Positions 1 to 5,156 of a DNA stretch of 5,156 nt are shown here, piece by piece. A model generated the notes under the pieces. That model saw nothing but the letters and a program-made list of their open reading frames with translations. It did no database searches and was not told where the DNA came from. Origin of the DNA: JAEHDI01 sp035455185 (GTDB taxonomy: Bacteria > Acidobacteriota > Terriglobia > Bryobacterales > Bryobacteraceae); NCBI GenBank assembly GCA_035455185.1, contig DATIFQ010000075.1, positions 1 through 5,156 of the forward strand, written 5' to 3'. Every line of letters begins with the position of its first letter. Position 1 is the stretch's first letter. A program made the position numbers and the translations under genes.

Positions 1-761
1 CCGTAATAGTAATAGTGGATTTCGCCGTGGAAATCATTGCCGCCGGACTTGGTGATCGCGCTGACTACGCCACCCAACGCTCCACCGTATTCGGCCTCCA
101 GGCCGGCGGTTTTCACCTGGACTTCCTGAAGGTACTCGAACGCGGCGGCCTGGCGAGCGCTGCCGTCGATGACACTGTTCGTTGAAACGCCGTCGATGTA
201 GTAGTTGTTTTCAGCGGAGCTGGCACCGTTGACTTGATAGCCACCCTCGATTTCACCGGTGTTCACCGAAGTCGAGAAAATGGCGATGCCCTGGAAGGTG
301 CGTGCCTTCGGGAGGCGGCTAAACTCTTCCGAGGTCACGTTGTGAGCGATCATGGTGCTCGACGTGTCGATCAGCGGAGCGGCCTCGGTCACCTGTACCA
401 CCTGCTCCAGGCTGCCGACCTGCATGGAGGCATCGACTCTCGAGGTTTTGCCTACCAGAACGATAACGTCCGGAACTTCGTATCTCGAGAATCCTGATTT
501 CTCGAAACGGACCATATATCGGCCCGGCTCCACATCCGGAACCATGTAGCTTCCATCGCCGCGTGTCTTGGCGGTGTCGACACGGTTGGTAGCTTTATTG
601 GTCGCCGTGACGGTGACGCCCGGAAGAACCGCACCGCTCGGATCAGTGGCCGTGCCGCTGAGGTTGCCGAAGCGCTCCTGCCCGAGCACGGGCAGAGTCA
701 CCGCAAGGAGAAGTGCGAGCACGAGACCCGCACGTCCCCAATCGCCTAAGGTTTTGAACAT
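1..761 (-). CDS. TonB-dependent receptor, Oar-like, with N-terminal carboxypeptidase-regulatory-like domain (partial, 3' end outside window)
   Basis: This is the first 253 residues of an outer-membrane receptor read leftward from an ATG at 761-759; the reading frame stays open to the window edge, so the beta-barrel is missing. Residues 1-27 form a signal peptide (basic and polar start, leucine/valine-rich core at about 11-26, likely cleavage VLG|Q). Residues about 30-113 fit a CarboxypepD_reg-like beta-sandwich (GTATDPSGAVLPGVTVTAT at 36-54, GDGSYMVPDVEPGRY at 68-82). Residues about 120-250 fit a TonB plug (NGASSAENNYYIDGVS at 178-193; EYGGALGGVVSAITKSGGND at 224-243). Such receptors import bulky ligands, often glycans or peptides, using TonB energy; the ligand cannot be told here. 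The family is usually around 1,000 residues or more. An AGGAGGT ribosome-binding site supports the start, and a sigma-54-like promoter lies upstream. The receptor class is secure; the substrate is unknown. Confidence 0.93.
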   Translation of the reverse strand, partial: MFKTLGDWGRAGLVLALLLAVTLPVLGQERFGNLSGTATDPSGAVLPGVTVTATNKATNRVDTAKTRGDGSYMVPDVEPGRYMVRFEKSGFSRYEVPDVIVLVGKTSRVDASMQVGSLEQVVQVTEAAPLIDTSSTMIAHNVTSEEFSRLPKARTFQGIAIFSTSVNTGEIEGGYQVNGASSAENNYYIDGVSTNSVIDGSARQAAAFEYLQEVQVKTAGLEAEYGGALGGVVSAITKSGGNDFHGEIHYYYY

Positions 762-766
762 AAACT

Positions 767-774
767 ACCTCCTC
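767..774 (-). promoter_or_regulatory. Ribosome-binding site of the TonB-dependent receptor
   Basis: Read on the minus strand this is GAGGAGGT, a near-perfect Shine-Dalgarno sequence, followed by five bases (AGTTT) and the ATG at 761-759. It fixes the receptor start and agrees with the signal peptide that begins at that codon. Confidence 0.85.
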
Positions 775-837
775 AATGAAATTCCTTTGCGGACTAAGGT
801 ATCCATGTACCTTTGATGACTGAAGTCTTCCCCTGCC

Positions 838-853
838 TGCAATCGTCGGGCCG
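838..853 (-). promoter_or_regulatory. Candidate sigma-54 (-24/-12) promoter for the TonB-dependent receptor
   Basis: The minus strand reads CGGCCCGACGATTGCA. Against the sigma-54 consensus TGGCACG-N4-TTGCW, all specified bases match except the first (C for T) and the fifth (C for A). The invariant GG and GC dinucleotides have the required ten bases between them. A start site about 12 bases past the -12 C would fall near position 827, giving a leader of about 66 bases to the receptor ATG. The match was found by eye. It is strengthened by facing a real gene at a sensible distance and by the sigma-54-type regulator encoded next door. No transcript data support it, so it remains a prediction. Confidence 0.55.
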
Positions 854-998
854 AAATGTCAACATTCAGCGCTCCAATAGCTTGCAAGCCGCGCCAAATG
901 CCTCCGGTTATGAGAATGCGGAGTTTGTAACCCAAAGATCTTATATGCTAACCGAAGATAGGCGCTACTCAAAGCTCCAAGCCAAAAGCCGCCAACGC

Positions 999-1032
999 CC
1001 TATACGGCACCCACCCCTGGGTGCTGTATAGG
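999..1032. repeat. 15-bp inverted repeat with 4-base loop (possible enhancer dyad or RNA hairpin)
   Basis: The left arm CCTATACGGCACCCA (999-1013) and right arm TGGGTGCTGTATAGG (1018-1032) are reverse complements except for one position (G1006 opposite T1025, a G-U pair in a plus-strand RNA). They are separated by CCCC. No T-run follows on either strand, so a standard intrinsic terminator is unlikely. The dyad centre is about 188 bp upstream of the predicted sigma-54 start site near 827, within the usual distance range of enhancer sites for sigma-54 activators, and about 270 bp upstream of the kinase start. The repeat is clear in the sequence; its role is inferred. Confidence 0.8.
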
Positions 1033-1272
1033 AGTTGAGGCAAATCATCAGGATTCCTGTAGCCTAATCCCTACCCGATAGCGAATAGGATTGTAGCACA
1101 TGGATCGCCAAGATTCGTCCTCACGGATTCAAAAGGTTACACGTTAAATTCTATTAAGCTTACAAGATCCCATATCCCTGCGTCTTGGATTCGGTAGGAT
1201 GTCGCGCCTAATACCTGATTTTTGGGTGCTGGTACCCCAACCGGGCGTGCTCGCGCACCCTACCGTATAATC

Positions 1273-1281
1273 GGGAGGAGG
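1273..1281 (+). promoter_or_regulatory. Ribosome-binding site that decides the kinase start
   Basis: GGGAGGAGG lies six bases (TTGATC) ahead of the TTG codon at 1288-1290. It favours that start over the TTG at 1222 in the same frame, which has only A/T-rich sequence (CTGATTT) directly upstream and no Shine-Dalgarno match. Confidence 0.75.
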
Positions 1282-1287
1282 TTGATC

Positions 1288-3372
1288 TTGACCAAGAGGC
1301 GTCTGCTCTACGGCTCCGGCGTCGTCGCGCTCGCGGTGCTGGTGACGCTGATCGTGTGGCAGGGGTCTTTCACGTTCGGCGATTACGGCCCCGCGAACCC
1401 GGCCCAGACGCTGCTTTATTGGGCGGTCTCGAGCCTCGTTTTCATTCTCACGCTCACGCTCGCCTTCATTCTGTTCCGGACTGGCGTGAAGCTCTACATC
1501 GAACACCGGAGCGGGCGGGAAGGATCGAGGATCCGCACCAAGCTCGTGATCGGGGCCCTCGCGCTCAGCTTTCTGCCGGTATTCTTTCTCGTCCTCTGGA
1601 GCGTCTACGTCCTGAACCGGAACCTCGACAAGTGGTTCAGCAGGCCGGCGGAAGGCATCAAGCTGAACCTAGTCGAGATCGTCGAATCGATCGAACGCGA
1701 GGCCCAGGCACGGGTCAAGGCACAGGCGGAACTGCTCGCCGTTCTGCCGGAGATTCGAGCGATTGAAGGGGCTCCGGCCGGCGCGTCCGGTCCGCCACCA
1801 GGCTTCTTCGACCGATTCTGCCGCGACCACGGAATGGAGGCGGCCGTGCTGGAGCATACCGACGGCACCAGGACCACGCTGTGCGAGGGACGGGCGGAAG
1901 GCTCAGATTCGGTTATCGTGGCGAGCGTTCCAACCGCCGGTGGCCGATTGGTGGTCGCGGCTCTGAAGCCCGTGGATCTTGTCAGGAAGCGGGACGAGAT
2001 TCAGAGTTACCTGACCGCCTATGACCAGCTCGCCCTCGACCGCAGGAGCGCCCGAAACTTCTATCTCCAACTGCTGTTTCTGCTGACGCTGTTCATCCTG
2101 TTCCTGGCGACCTGGATCGCGCTCTTCCTGGCCCGGCTGATCAGCGTGCCGATCTCCGCTCTGTTGGTTGCCGCCGGCGAGGTGCGGAAAGGGAACCTCG
2201 GCTACCGGCTCGAGGTTCGCGCGGCCGACGAACTGGCCACGCTCGTCCGAGGCTTCAACGAGATGACCGAAGCGCTCGAGACGGGCCGGCGCGAACTGGA
2301 GAGCCGGCGGCGCTTTACCGAAGCGATCCTCGAGAGCATCCCGACCGGCGTGATTTCGCTTGCTCCAGACGGCAGGATCCTGCGCGTCAACAGCGCGCTC
2401 GAGCAGATCTTTCCCGAGGAGAGAGTAGCCCGGGCGGAACGGCTCGAAGACCTTTTCTCACGGGAGGACACCGCCGAGATCAAATACATGATGAAGCGCG
2501 CACGCCGCACCGGCGTCGCATCGAATCAGATGGAGCTGTCCACCGGGCGGGGCAATCTTCATTTGAGCGTCACGGTGTCGGCGCTGGAGGCGAAAATCAC
2601 CTCGGGATTTGTCCTGGTGCTGGAGGACACGAGCGAGCTGCTTCGGGCGCAGAAGGCCGCGGCCTGGCAGGAGGTGGCGCGGCGCATTGCGCACGAGGTG
2701 AAGAACCCGCTGACGCCGATCACTCTTTCGGCTCAGCGTGTGAGCCGGCAGCTCGAGCGGGCCCAGATCCCGGCGGAAACCGCTCGAATTGTCGGCGAGT
2801 GCACTACCACGATCGTACAGGAGGCGGAATCGCTCAAGCGGCTGCTCGACGAATTCTCGCAGTTCGCCCGCTTCCCGGCGGCGCAGCCCGCGCCGTCCGA
2901 TCTGAACGAAGTGGTCGAAAGCGCGTTGAATGTGTTTGCCGGGCGGCTCGAGGGAATCCAGGTGCACAAGGAACTGGCGCCAGGGCTCCCGCCGGTCAAC
3001 ATTGATCGCGACCAGTTCCGGCGCGTGGTGACCAACCTTGTCGACAACTCCGCCGAAGCGATGCAGGAATCGCCTGTAAAGCGGCTCTTCGTTGCCACGC
3101 ACGCGATGGCGCCGGACGCGGTTGAACTGGTCGTCGCCGACACCGGGCGCGGGGTCTCGACGGCGGAAAAAGAAAAGCTGTTTCTGCCCACATTTTCCAC
3201 CAAGGGGCGCGGCACCGGACTCGGCCTCGCCATCGTCAGCCGGATCCTGACCGACCATAACGCGCACATCCGGGTGGAGGATAACCATCCCGCGGGTGCT
3301 CGGTTCATTATCGAAATCCCGGCGCTGGCGGCGAGTGAGACAGAGACAAACCCGGCGGAGGTGCGTGCGTGA
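1288..3372 (+). CDS. ntrY: NtrY-type membrane sensor histidine kinase
   Basis: This 694-residue kinase should autophosphorylate and pass the phosphate to the NtrX-type regulator that follows. Four membrane segments are visible (about 6-24, 42-63, 86-109, 258-283), enclosing an extracytoplasmic sensor region at 110-257. Next come a HAMP linker (about 281-335), a PAS domain (about 342-445; SIPTGVISLAPDGRILRVNS), a HisKA helix pair with the H-box RRIAHEVKNPLTP (phospho-acceptor His469), and an ATPase domain with N-box N583/N587, G1 box DTGRGV (618-623) and F/G2 boxes (LFLPTFSTKGRGTGLGLA, 631-648). All catalytic residues are present. The order and H-box sequence are typical of NtrY. In proteobacteria NtrY affects nitrogen, redox and envelope responses; the signal here is unknown. 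The TTG at 1288 is chosen for its ribosome-binding site; a TTG at 1222 would add 22 residues. The gene overlaps the next by 4 bp. Confidence 0.92.
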   Translation: MTKRRLLYGSGVVALAVLVTLIVWQGSFTFGDYGPANPAQTLLYWAVSSLVFILTLTLAFILFRTGVKLYIEHRSGREGSRIRTKLVIGALALSFLPVFFLVLWSVYVLNRNLDKWFSRPAEGIKLNLVEIVESIEREAQARVKAQAELLAVLPEIRAIEGAPAGASGPPPGFFDRFCRDHGMEAAVLEHTDGTRTTLCEGRAEGSDSVIVASVPTAGGRLVVAALKPVDLVRKRDEIQSYLTAYDQLALDRRSARNFYLQLLFLLTLFILFLATWIALFLARLISVPISALLVAAGEVRKGNLGYRLEVRAADELATLVRGFNEMTEALETGRRELESRRRFTEAILESIPTGVISLAPDGRILRVNSALEQIFPEERVARAERLEDLFSREDTAEIKYMMKRARRTGVASNQMELSTGRGNLHLSVTVSALEAKITSGFVLVLEDTSELLRAQKAAAWQEVARRIAHEVKNPLTPITLSAQRVSRQLERAQIPAETARIVGECTTTIVQEAESLKRLLDEFSQFARFPAAQPAPSDLNEVVESALNVFAGRLEGIQVHKELAPGLPPVNIDRDQFRRVVTNLVDNSAEAMQESPVKRLFVATHAMAPDAVELVVADTGRGVSTAEKEKLFLPTFSTKGRGTGLGLAIVSRILTDHNAHIRVEDNHPAGARFIIEIPALAASETETNPAEVRA
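3357..3361 (+). promoter_or_regulatory. Ribosome-binding site for the response regulator, inside the kinase gene
   Basis: GGAGG lies seven bases before the GTG start at 3369, within the last codons of the kinase. With the GTGA start/stop overlap (3369-3372) it indicates translational coupling of the two genes. Confidence 0.75.
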
Positions 3373-4730
3373 ATCGCCCGCGCGTCCTTGTGGTGGACGA
3401 CGAGCCGGCCATCCGGCAATCACTCTGCGGCGTTCTCGCCGATGAAGGCTATGAGGCCCACGCCGTCGCGAGCGGCGAGGATTGCCTGACGGAGCTGGGA
3501 CGGGGTTTCGAGTTGGTGCTCCTGGATATCTGGCTGCCGGGAATCGACGGCATGGAGACGCTCGCTCGCATCCAGGAGATCCCCTTCGGAGACCGGCCGG
3601 TGGTCGTGATGATTTCCGGGCACGGCACCATCGAGACCGCGGTAAAGGCGACGAAACTCGGCGCGTTCGATTTCCTCGAAAAGCCGCTGACGATCGAGAA
3701 GGTATCGGTGGTGGCGAAGAATGCGCTGCGTCACCGGGAACTGGAACTGGAAAACCAGCAGTTCAAGAAGGACGAGCAGTGCCGGTACCGGATCATCGGC
3801 GAAAGCGTTCCGATGAAGGCCCTGAGGCAGCAAATGGCGCTGATGGCCGGCACCAACGGGCGGGTGCTGATCTTCGGAGAGAGCGGAACCGGCAAGGAAC
3901 TTGTGGCGCATGCGCTCCATGCGATGAGTGCGCGGGCGGCGCAGCCGTTCGTCGAAGTGAATTGCGCCGCGATTCCCGAGGAGCTGATCGAGAGCGAACT
4001 TTTCGGACACCGCAAGGGCAGCTTCACGGGCGCTCACGAGGACAAAGCCGGCAAGTTCCACAAGGCCGACGGCGGTACGCTGTTCCTCGATGAGGTCGGC
4101 GACATGAGCCTAAAGACACAGGCCAAGGTGTTGCGGGCGCTCGACGAGCAGCGGTTCGAGCCGGTCGGCGCGCCGGAGTCGATGCAGGTGGACGTCCGGG
4201 TTGTCGCAGCCACCAACAAACACCTTGAAGAAGAGATTGAACGCGGTAATTTCCGCGAGGATCTTTTCTACCGGCTCAACGTGATTCCTTTTTATGTGCC
4301 CCCGTTGCGCGAACGGGCCGAGGATGTGCCGCTGCTGGCCGAGTATTTTCTGCGGGAGTTCACCACGGCGTACGGCCGCAAGGCGAAGGAACTCACGCCG
4401 GAGGCGTACCGCGTACTCCGGGACTACTACTGGCCGGGCAATGTGCGGGAACTGCGCAACCTGATGGAACGGATCGTGATCATGAATCCGCAGGTGCGGA
4501 TCGACGCCCGGCACATCCCGCTGAATCCGGCGCGGCGGACGACGGTGGAGCGTTCGCTCGACGGTTTCGGGAGCCTGCATGAGGTGCGAGCGGCGGCCGA
4601 GCGGGAGTATATACTAAGGAAGCTGGATGAAACCAACGGGAACGTTTCTCGGGCGGCTGAGCTACTGGGGCTGGAGCGAAGCAACCTCTACCGAAAGATG
4701 AAGACGCTCGGGATCGCACCCAAAGAGTAG
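3369..4730 (+). CDS. ntrX: NtrX-type sigma-54-dependent response regulator
   Basis: This 453-residue, complete regulator has three domains. The receiver (about 4-120) keeps the acidic pair D10/D11, phospho-acceptor D53 (LLDIWLPGIDG), S83 and K105. The AAA+ sigma-54-interaction domain (about 142-370) has Walker A GESGTGKE (170-177), the sigma-54 contact loop as GSFTGA (217-222; usual form GAFTGA), Walker B GGTLFLDE (235-242), the arginine-rich FREDLFYRLNV (295-305) and WPGNVREL (355-362). A Fis-type helix-turn-helix closes it (GNVSRAAELLGLERSNLYRK, 424-443). Phosphorylation by the upstream kinase should drive oligomer formation and ATP-dependent opening of sigma-54 promoters. The LYRKMKTLGI ending and the NtrY partner favour NtrX over NtrC, and no ntrB or ntrC is in the window. 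The GTG start overlaps the kinase stop as GTGA, so the pair is one operon. The target genes are unknown; the divergent receptor is a candidate. Confidence 0.93.
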   Translation: MNRPRVLVVDDEPAIRQSLCGVLADEGYEAHAVASGEDCLTELGRGFELVLLDIWLPGIDGMETLARIQEIPFGDRPVVVMISGHGTIETAVKATKLGAFDFLEKPLTIEKVSVVAKNALRHRELELENQQFKKDEQCRYRIIGESVPMKALRQQMALMAGTNGRVLIFGESGTGKELVAHALHAMSARAAQPFVEVNCAAIPEELIESELFGHRKGSFTGAHEDKAGKFHKADGGTLFLDEVGDMSLKTQAKVLRALDEQRFEPVGAPESMQVDVRVVAATNKHLEEEIERGNFREDLFYRLNVIPFYVPPLRERAEDVPLLAEYFLREFTTAYGRKAKELTPEAYRVLRDYYWPGNVRELRNLMERIVIMNPQVRIDARHIPLNPARRTTVERSLDGFGSLHEVRAAAEREYILRKLDETNGNVSRAAELLGLERSNLYRKMKTLGIAPKE

Positions 4731-4767
4731 TCTGGGTTCTCCACAACTCGAATCAATCGGAGGCAAC
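4731..4767 (+). promoter_or_regulatory. Short spacer with ribosome-binding site for the downstream secreted protein
   Basis: Only 37 bases separate the regulator stop from the next ATG. GGAGG at 4759-4763 sits four bases (CAAC) before the ATG at 4768. No hairpin with T-run is present, so read-through from the ntrYX operon is possible. I see no clear promoter inside the spacer. Confidence 0.7.
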
Positions 4768-5156
4768 ATGAAGCACACGCTCAAGCTGTTGTTCCTGGTC
4801 ACGTTGCTATCGGCGGCCGCACTGGCTCAGCCGGTGGTGGATGCGGTTCTGCACTCCGCCAGCTACGCCCTGCCCGGCATGCCCAACTACGGAATCCCAC
4901 AGGGTGGGATTTTCACTGTCTTCGGCAGGAATCTCGGACCGGGTGGACTGAAGCAGGTCACGGCCTTCCCGCTGCTCCCGAATTGGGAGGGGATTACCAT
5001 CAAGGTGACGGTCGACGGCACAACGGTGGATGCCGTACCGATCTCCTACGCGGCCGTCAATGCGGCGTCTTCGACGCAGGTATCGGCGATCCTGCCTTCG
5101 AACACGCCTAATGGCGATGGCACGCTCGTCCTCTCCTTCAACAACCAGCCGAGCGC
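4768..5156 (+). CDS. Secreted protein with TIGR03437-like (Solibacter uncharacterized) domain, partial (3' end outside window)
   Basis: The first 129 residues are visible and the frame is open to the window edge. Residues 1-20 are a classical signal peptide (MKHTLK basic start, LLFLVTLLSAAA core, ALA|Q cleavage), so the protein is exported. From about residue 23 it resembles the TIGR03437 'Solibacter uncharacterized C-terminal domain': an opening VVDAVLHSASY, the IPQGGIFTVFGRNLGPGG stretch (43-60, like the family's PG-S-V-s-i-F-G-t-N-L), then a beta-rich VTVDGTTVDAVPISYAAVNA (80-99). That domain is abundant in Solibacter-type Acidobacteriota, usually at the ends of large extracellular proteins, and its function is unknown. 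Here it directly follows the signal peptide. It is co-oriented with ntrYX after 37 bases, so it may be cotranscribed, though no functional link is established. The match is from memory of the family pattern, not a search. Confidence 0.8.
   Translation, partial: MKHTLKLLFLVTLLSAAALAQPVVDAVLHSASYALPGMPNYGIPQGGIFTVFGRNLGPGGLKQVTAFPLLPNWEGITIKVTVDGTTVDAVPISYAAVNAASSTQVSAILPSNTPNGDGTLVLSFNNQPS

Larger units (their letters stand above)
762..1287. other. Divergent intergenic region between receptor and kinase genes
   Basis: This 526-bp stretch separates two outward-facing genes and is visibly richer in A+T than the coding DNA around it. I see no convincing protein gene, tRNA or rRNA in it. What it holds: the receptor ribosome-binding site (767-774), a sigma-54-like promoter facing left (838-853), a 15-bp inverted repeat (999-1032), a small perfect palindrome CAGGATTCCTG (1049-1059), a second TGGGTGCTG copy (1223-1231), short GC-rich hairpins just ahead of the kinase (1222-1260), and the kinase ribosome-binding site (1273-1281). 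No good promoter for the kinase operon could be picked out. The reading frames present here have no family resemblance and run through the inverted repeat or regulatory sites. Confidence 0.7.

Noticed and set aside
234..549. Plus-strand open frames opposite the receptor gene
   Set aside because: They lie antisense to a clearly recognisable TonB-dependent receptor and show no family features; the receptor frame explains the region.
857..862. Perfect TTGACA (-35) on the minus strand upstream of the receptor
   Set aside because: At spacers of 16 to 18 bases the -10 position reads like CAGGCA, with no resemblance to TATAAT; the overlapping -24/-12 match is much better.
905..920. Plus-strand GG-N10-GC (CGGTTATGAGAATGCG) as a sigma-54 promoter for ntrYX
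   Set aside because: Only the GG and TGC bases match; the rest of the -24 element is absent and the site is about 370 bp from the gene.
1006..1024. Inverted repeat core as a standard NtrC binding site
   Set aside because: The GCAC and GTGC halves span 18 bp instead of the 15 bp in the NtrC consensus, so the half-site spacing is wrong.
813..1031. 72-codon plus-strand frame in the intergenic region
   Set aside because: It has no good ribosome-binding site or recognisable sequence, and it runs across the sigma-54-like promoter and into the inverted repeat.
999..1032. Inverted repeat as a rho-independent terminator
   Set aside because: No T-run follows the stem on either strand, and no gene ends next to it.
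1128..1157. TTCAAA-N18-TATTAA as a sigma-70 promoter for the kinase operon
   Set aside because: Each box matches only four of six bases, in an A+T-rich stretch where such matches are common.
2458..3423. Long minus-strand open frame (321 codons) opposite the kinase
   Set aside because: It is a typical antisense frame in GC-rich DNA, low in complexity and rich in arginine; the sense frame has complete kinase motifs.

Overview
The window most likely comes from an acidobacterium of the Bryobacterales/Solibacter group. Two things point there. The left edge carries an Oar-type TonB-dependent receptor, with a carboxypeptidase-regulatory-like domain ahead of its plug, a protein class greatly expanded in Acidobacteriota. 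The right edge carries a secreted protein that begins with what looks like the 'Solibacter uncharacterized C-terminal domain' (TIGR03437 type). The coding DNA is GC-rich and the central intergenic region is clearly richer in A+T. The taxonomy is an inference from protein families; no rRNA or other marker gene is present.

Layout: (1) positions 1-761, minus strand: the N-terminal 253 residues of a TonB-dependent receptor, cut by the window edge and transcribed leftward. (2) 762-1287: a 526-bp divergent intergenic region with no convincing gene. It holds a good sigma-54 (-24/-12) promoter match facing the receptor, a 15-bp inverted repeat about 190 bp upstream of it, and several copies of the heptamer GCACCCA/TGGGTGC. 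(3) 1288-3372, plus strand: an NtrY-type membrane histidine kinase, best started at a TTG codon behind a strong Shine-Dalgarno sequence. (4) 3369-4730, plus strand: an NtrX-type sigma-54-dependent response regulator whose start overlaps the kinase stop by 4 bp. (5) 4768-5156, plus strand: the start of a secreted TIGR03437-like protein, cut by the right edge.

How the genes fit together: the kinase senses a signal at the membrane and phosphorylates the regulator, which should act with RNA polymerase-sigma54 from a remote enhancer. The receptor promoter has the -24/-12 form such a regulator needs, and a dyad lies at enhancer distance. The simplest model is therefore that NtrYX, or another sigma-54 activator, controls the divergent outer-membrane receptor. 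This is a hypothesis from sequence layout only. No mobile element, CRISPR array, RNA gene or clearly new defence or biosynthetic system was found.
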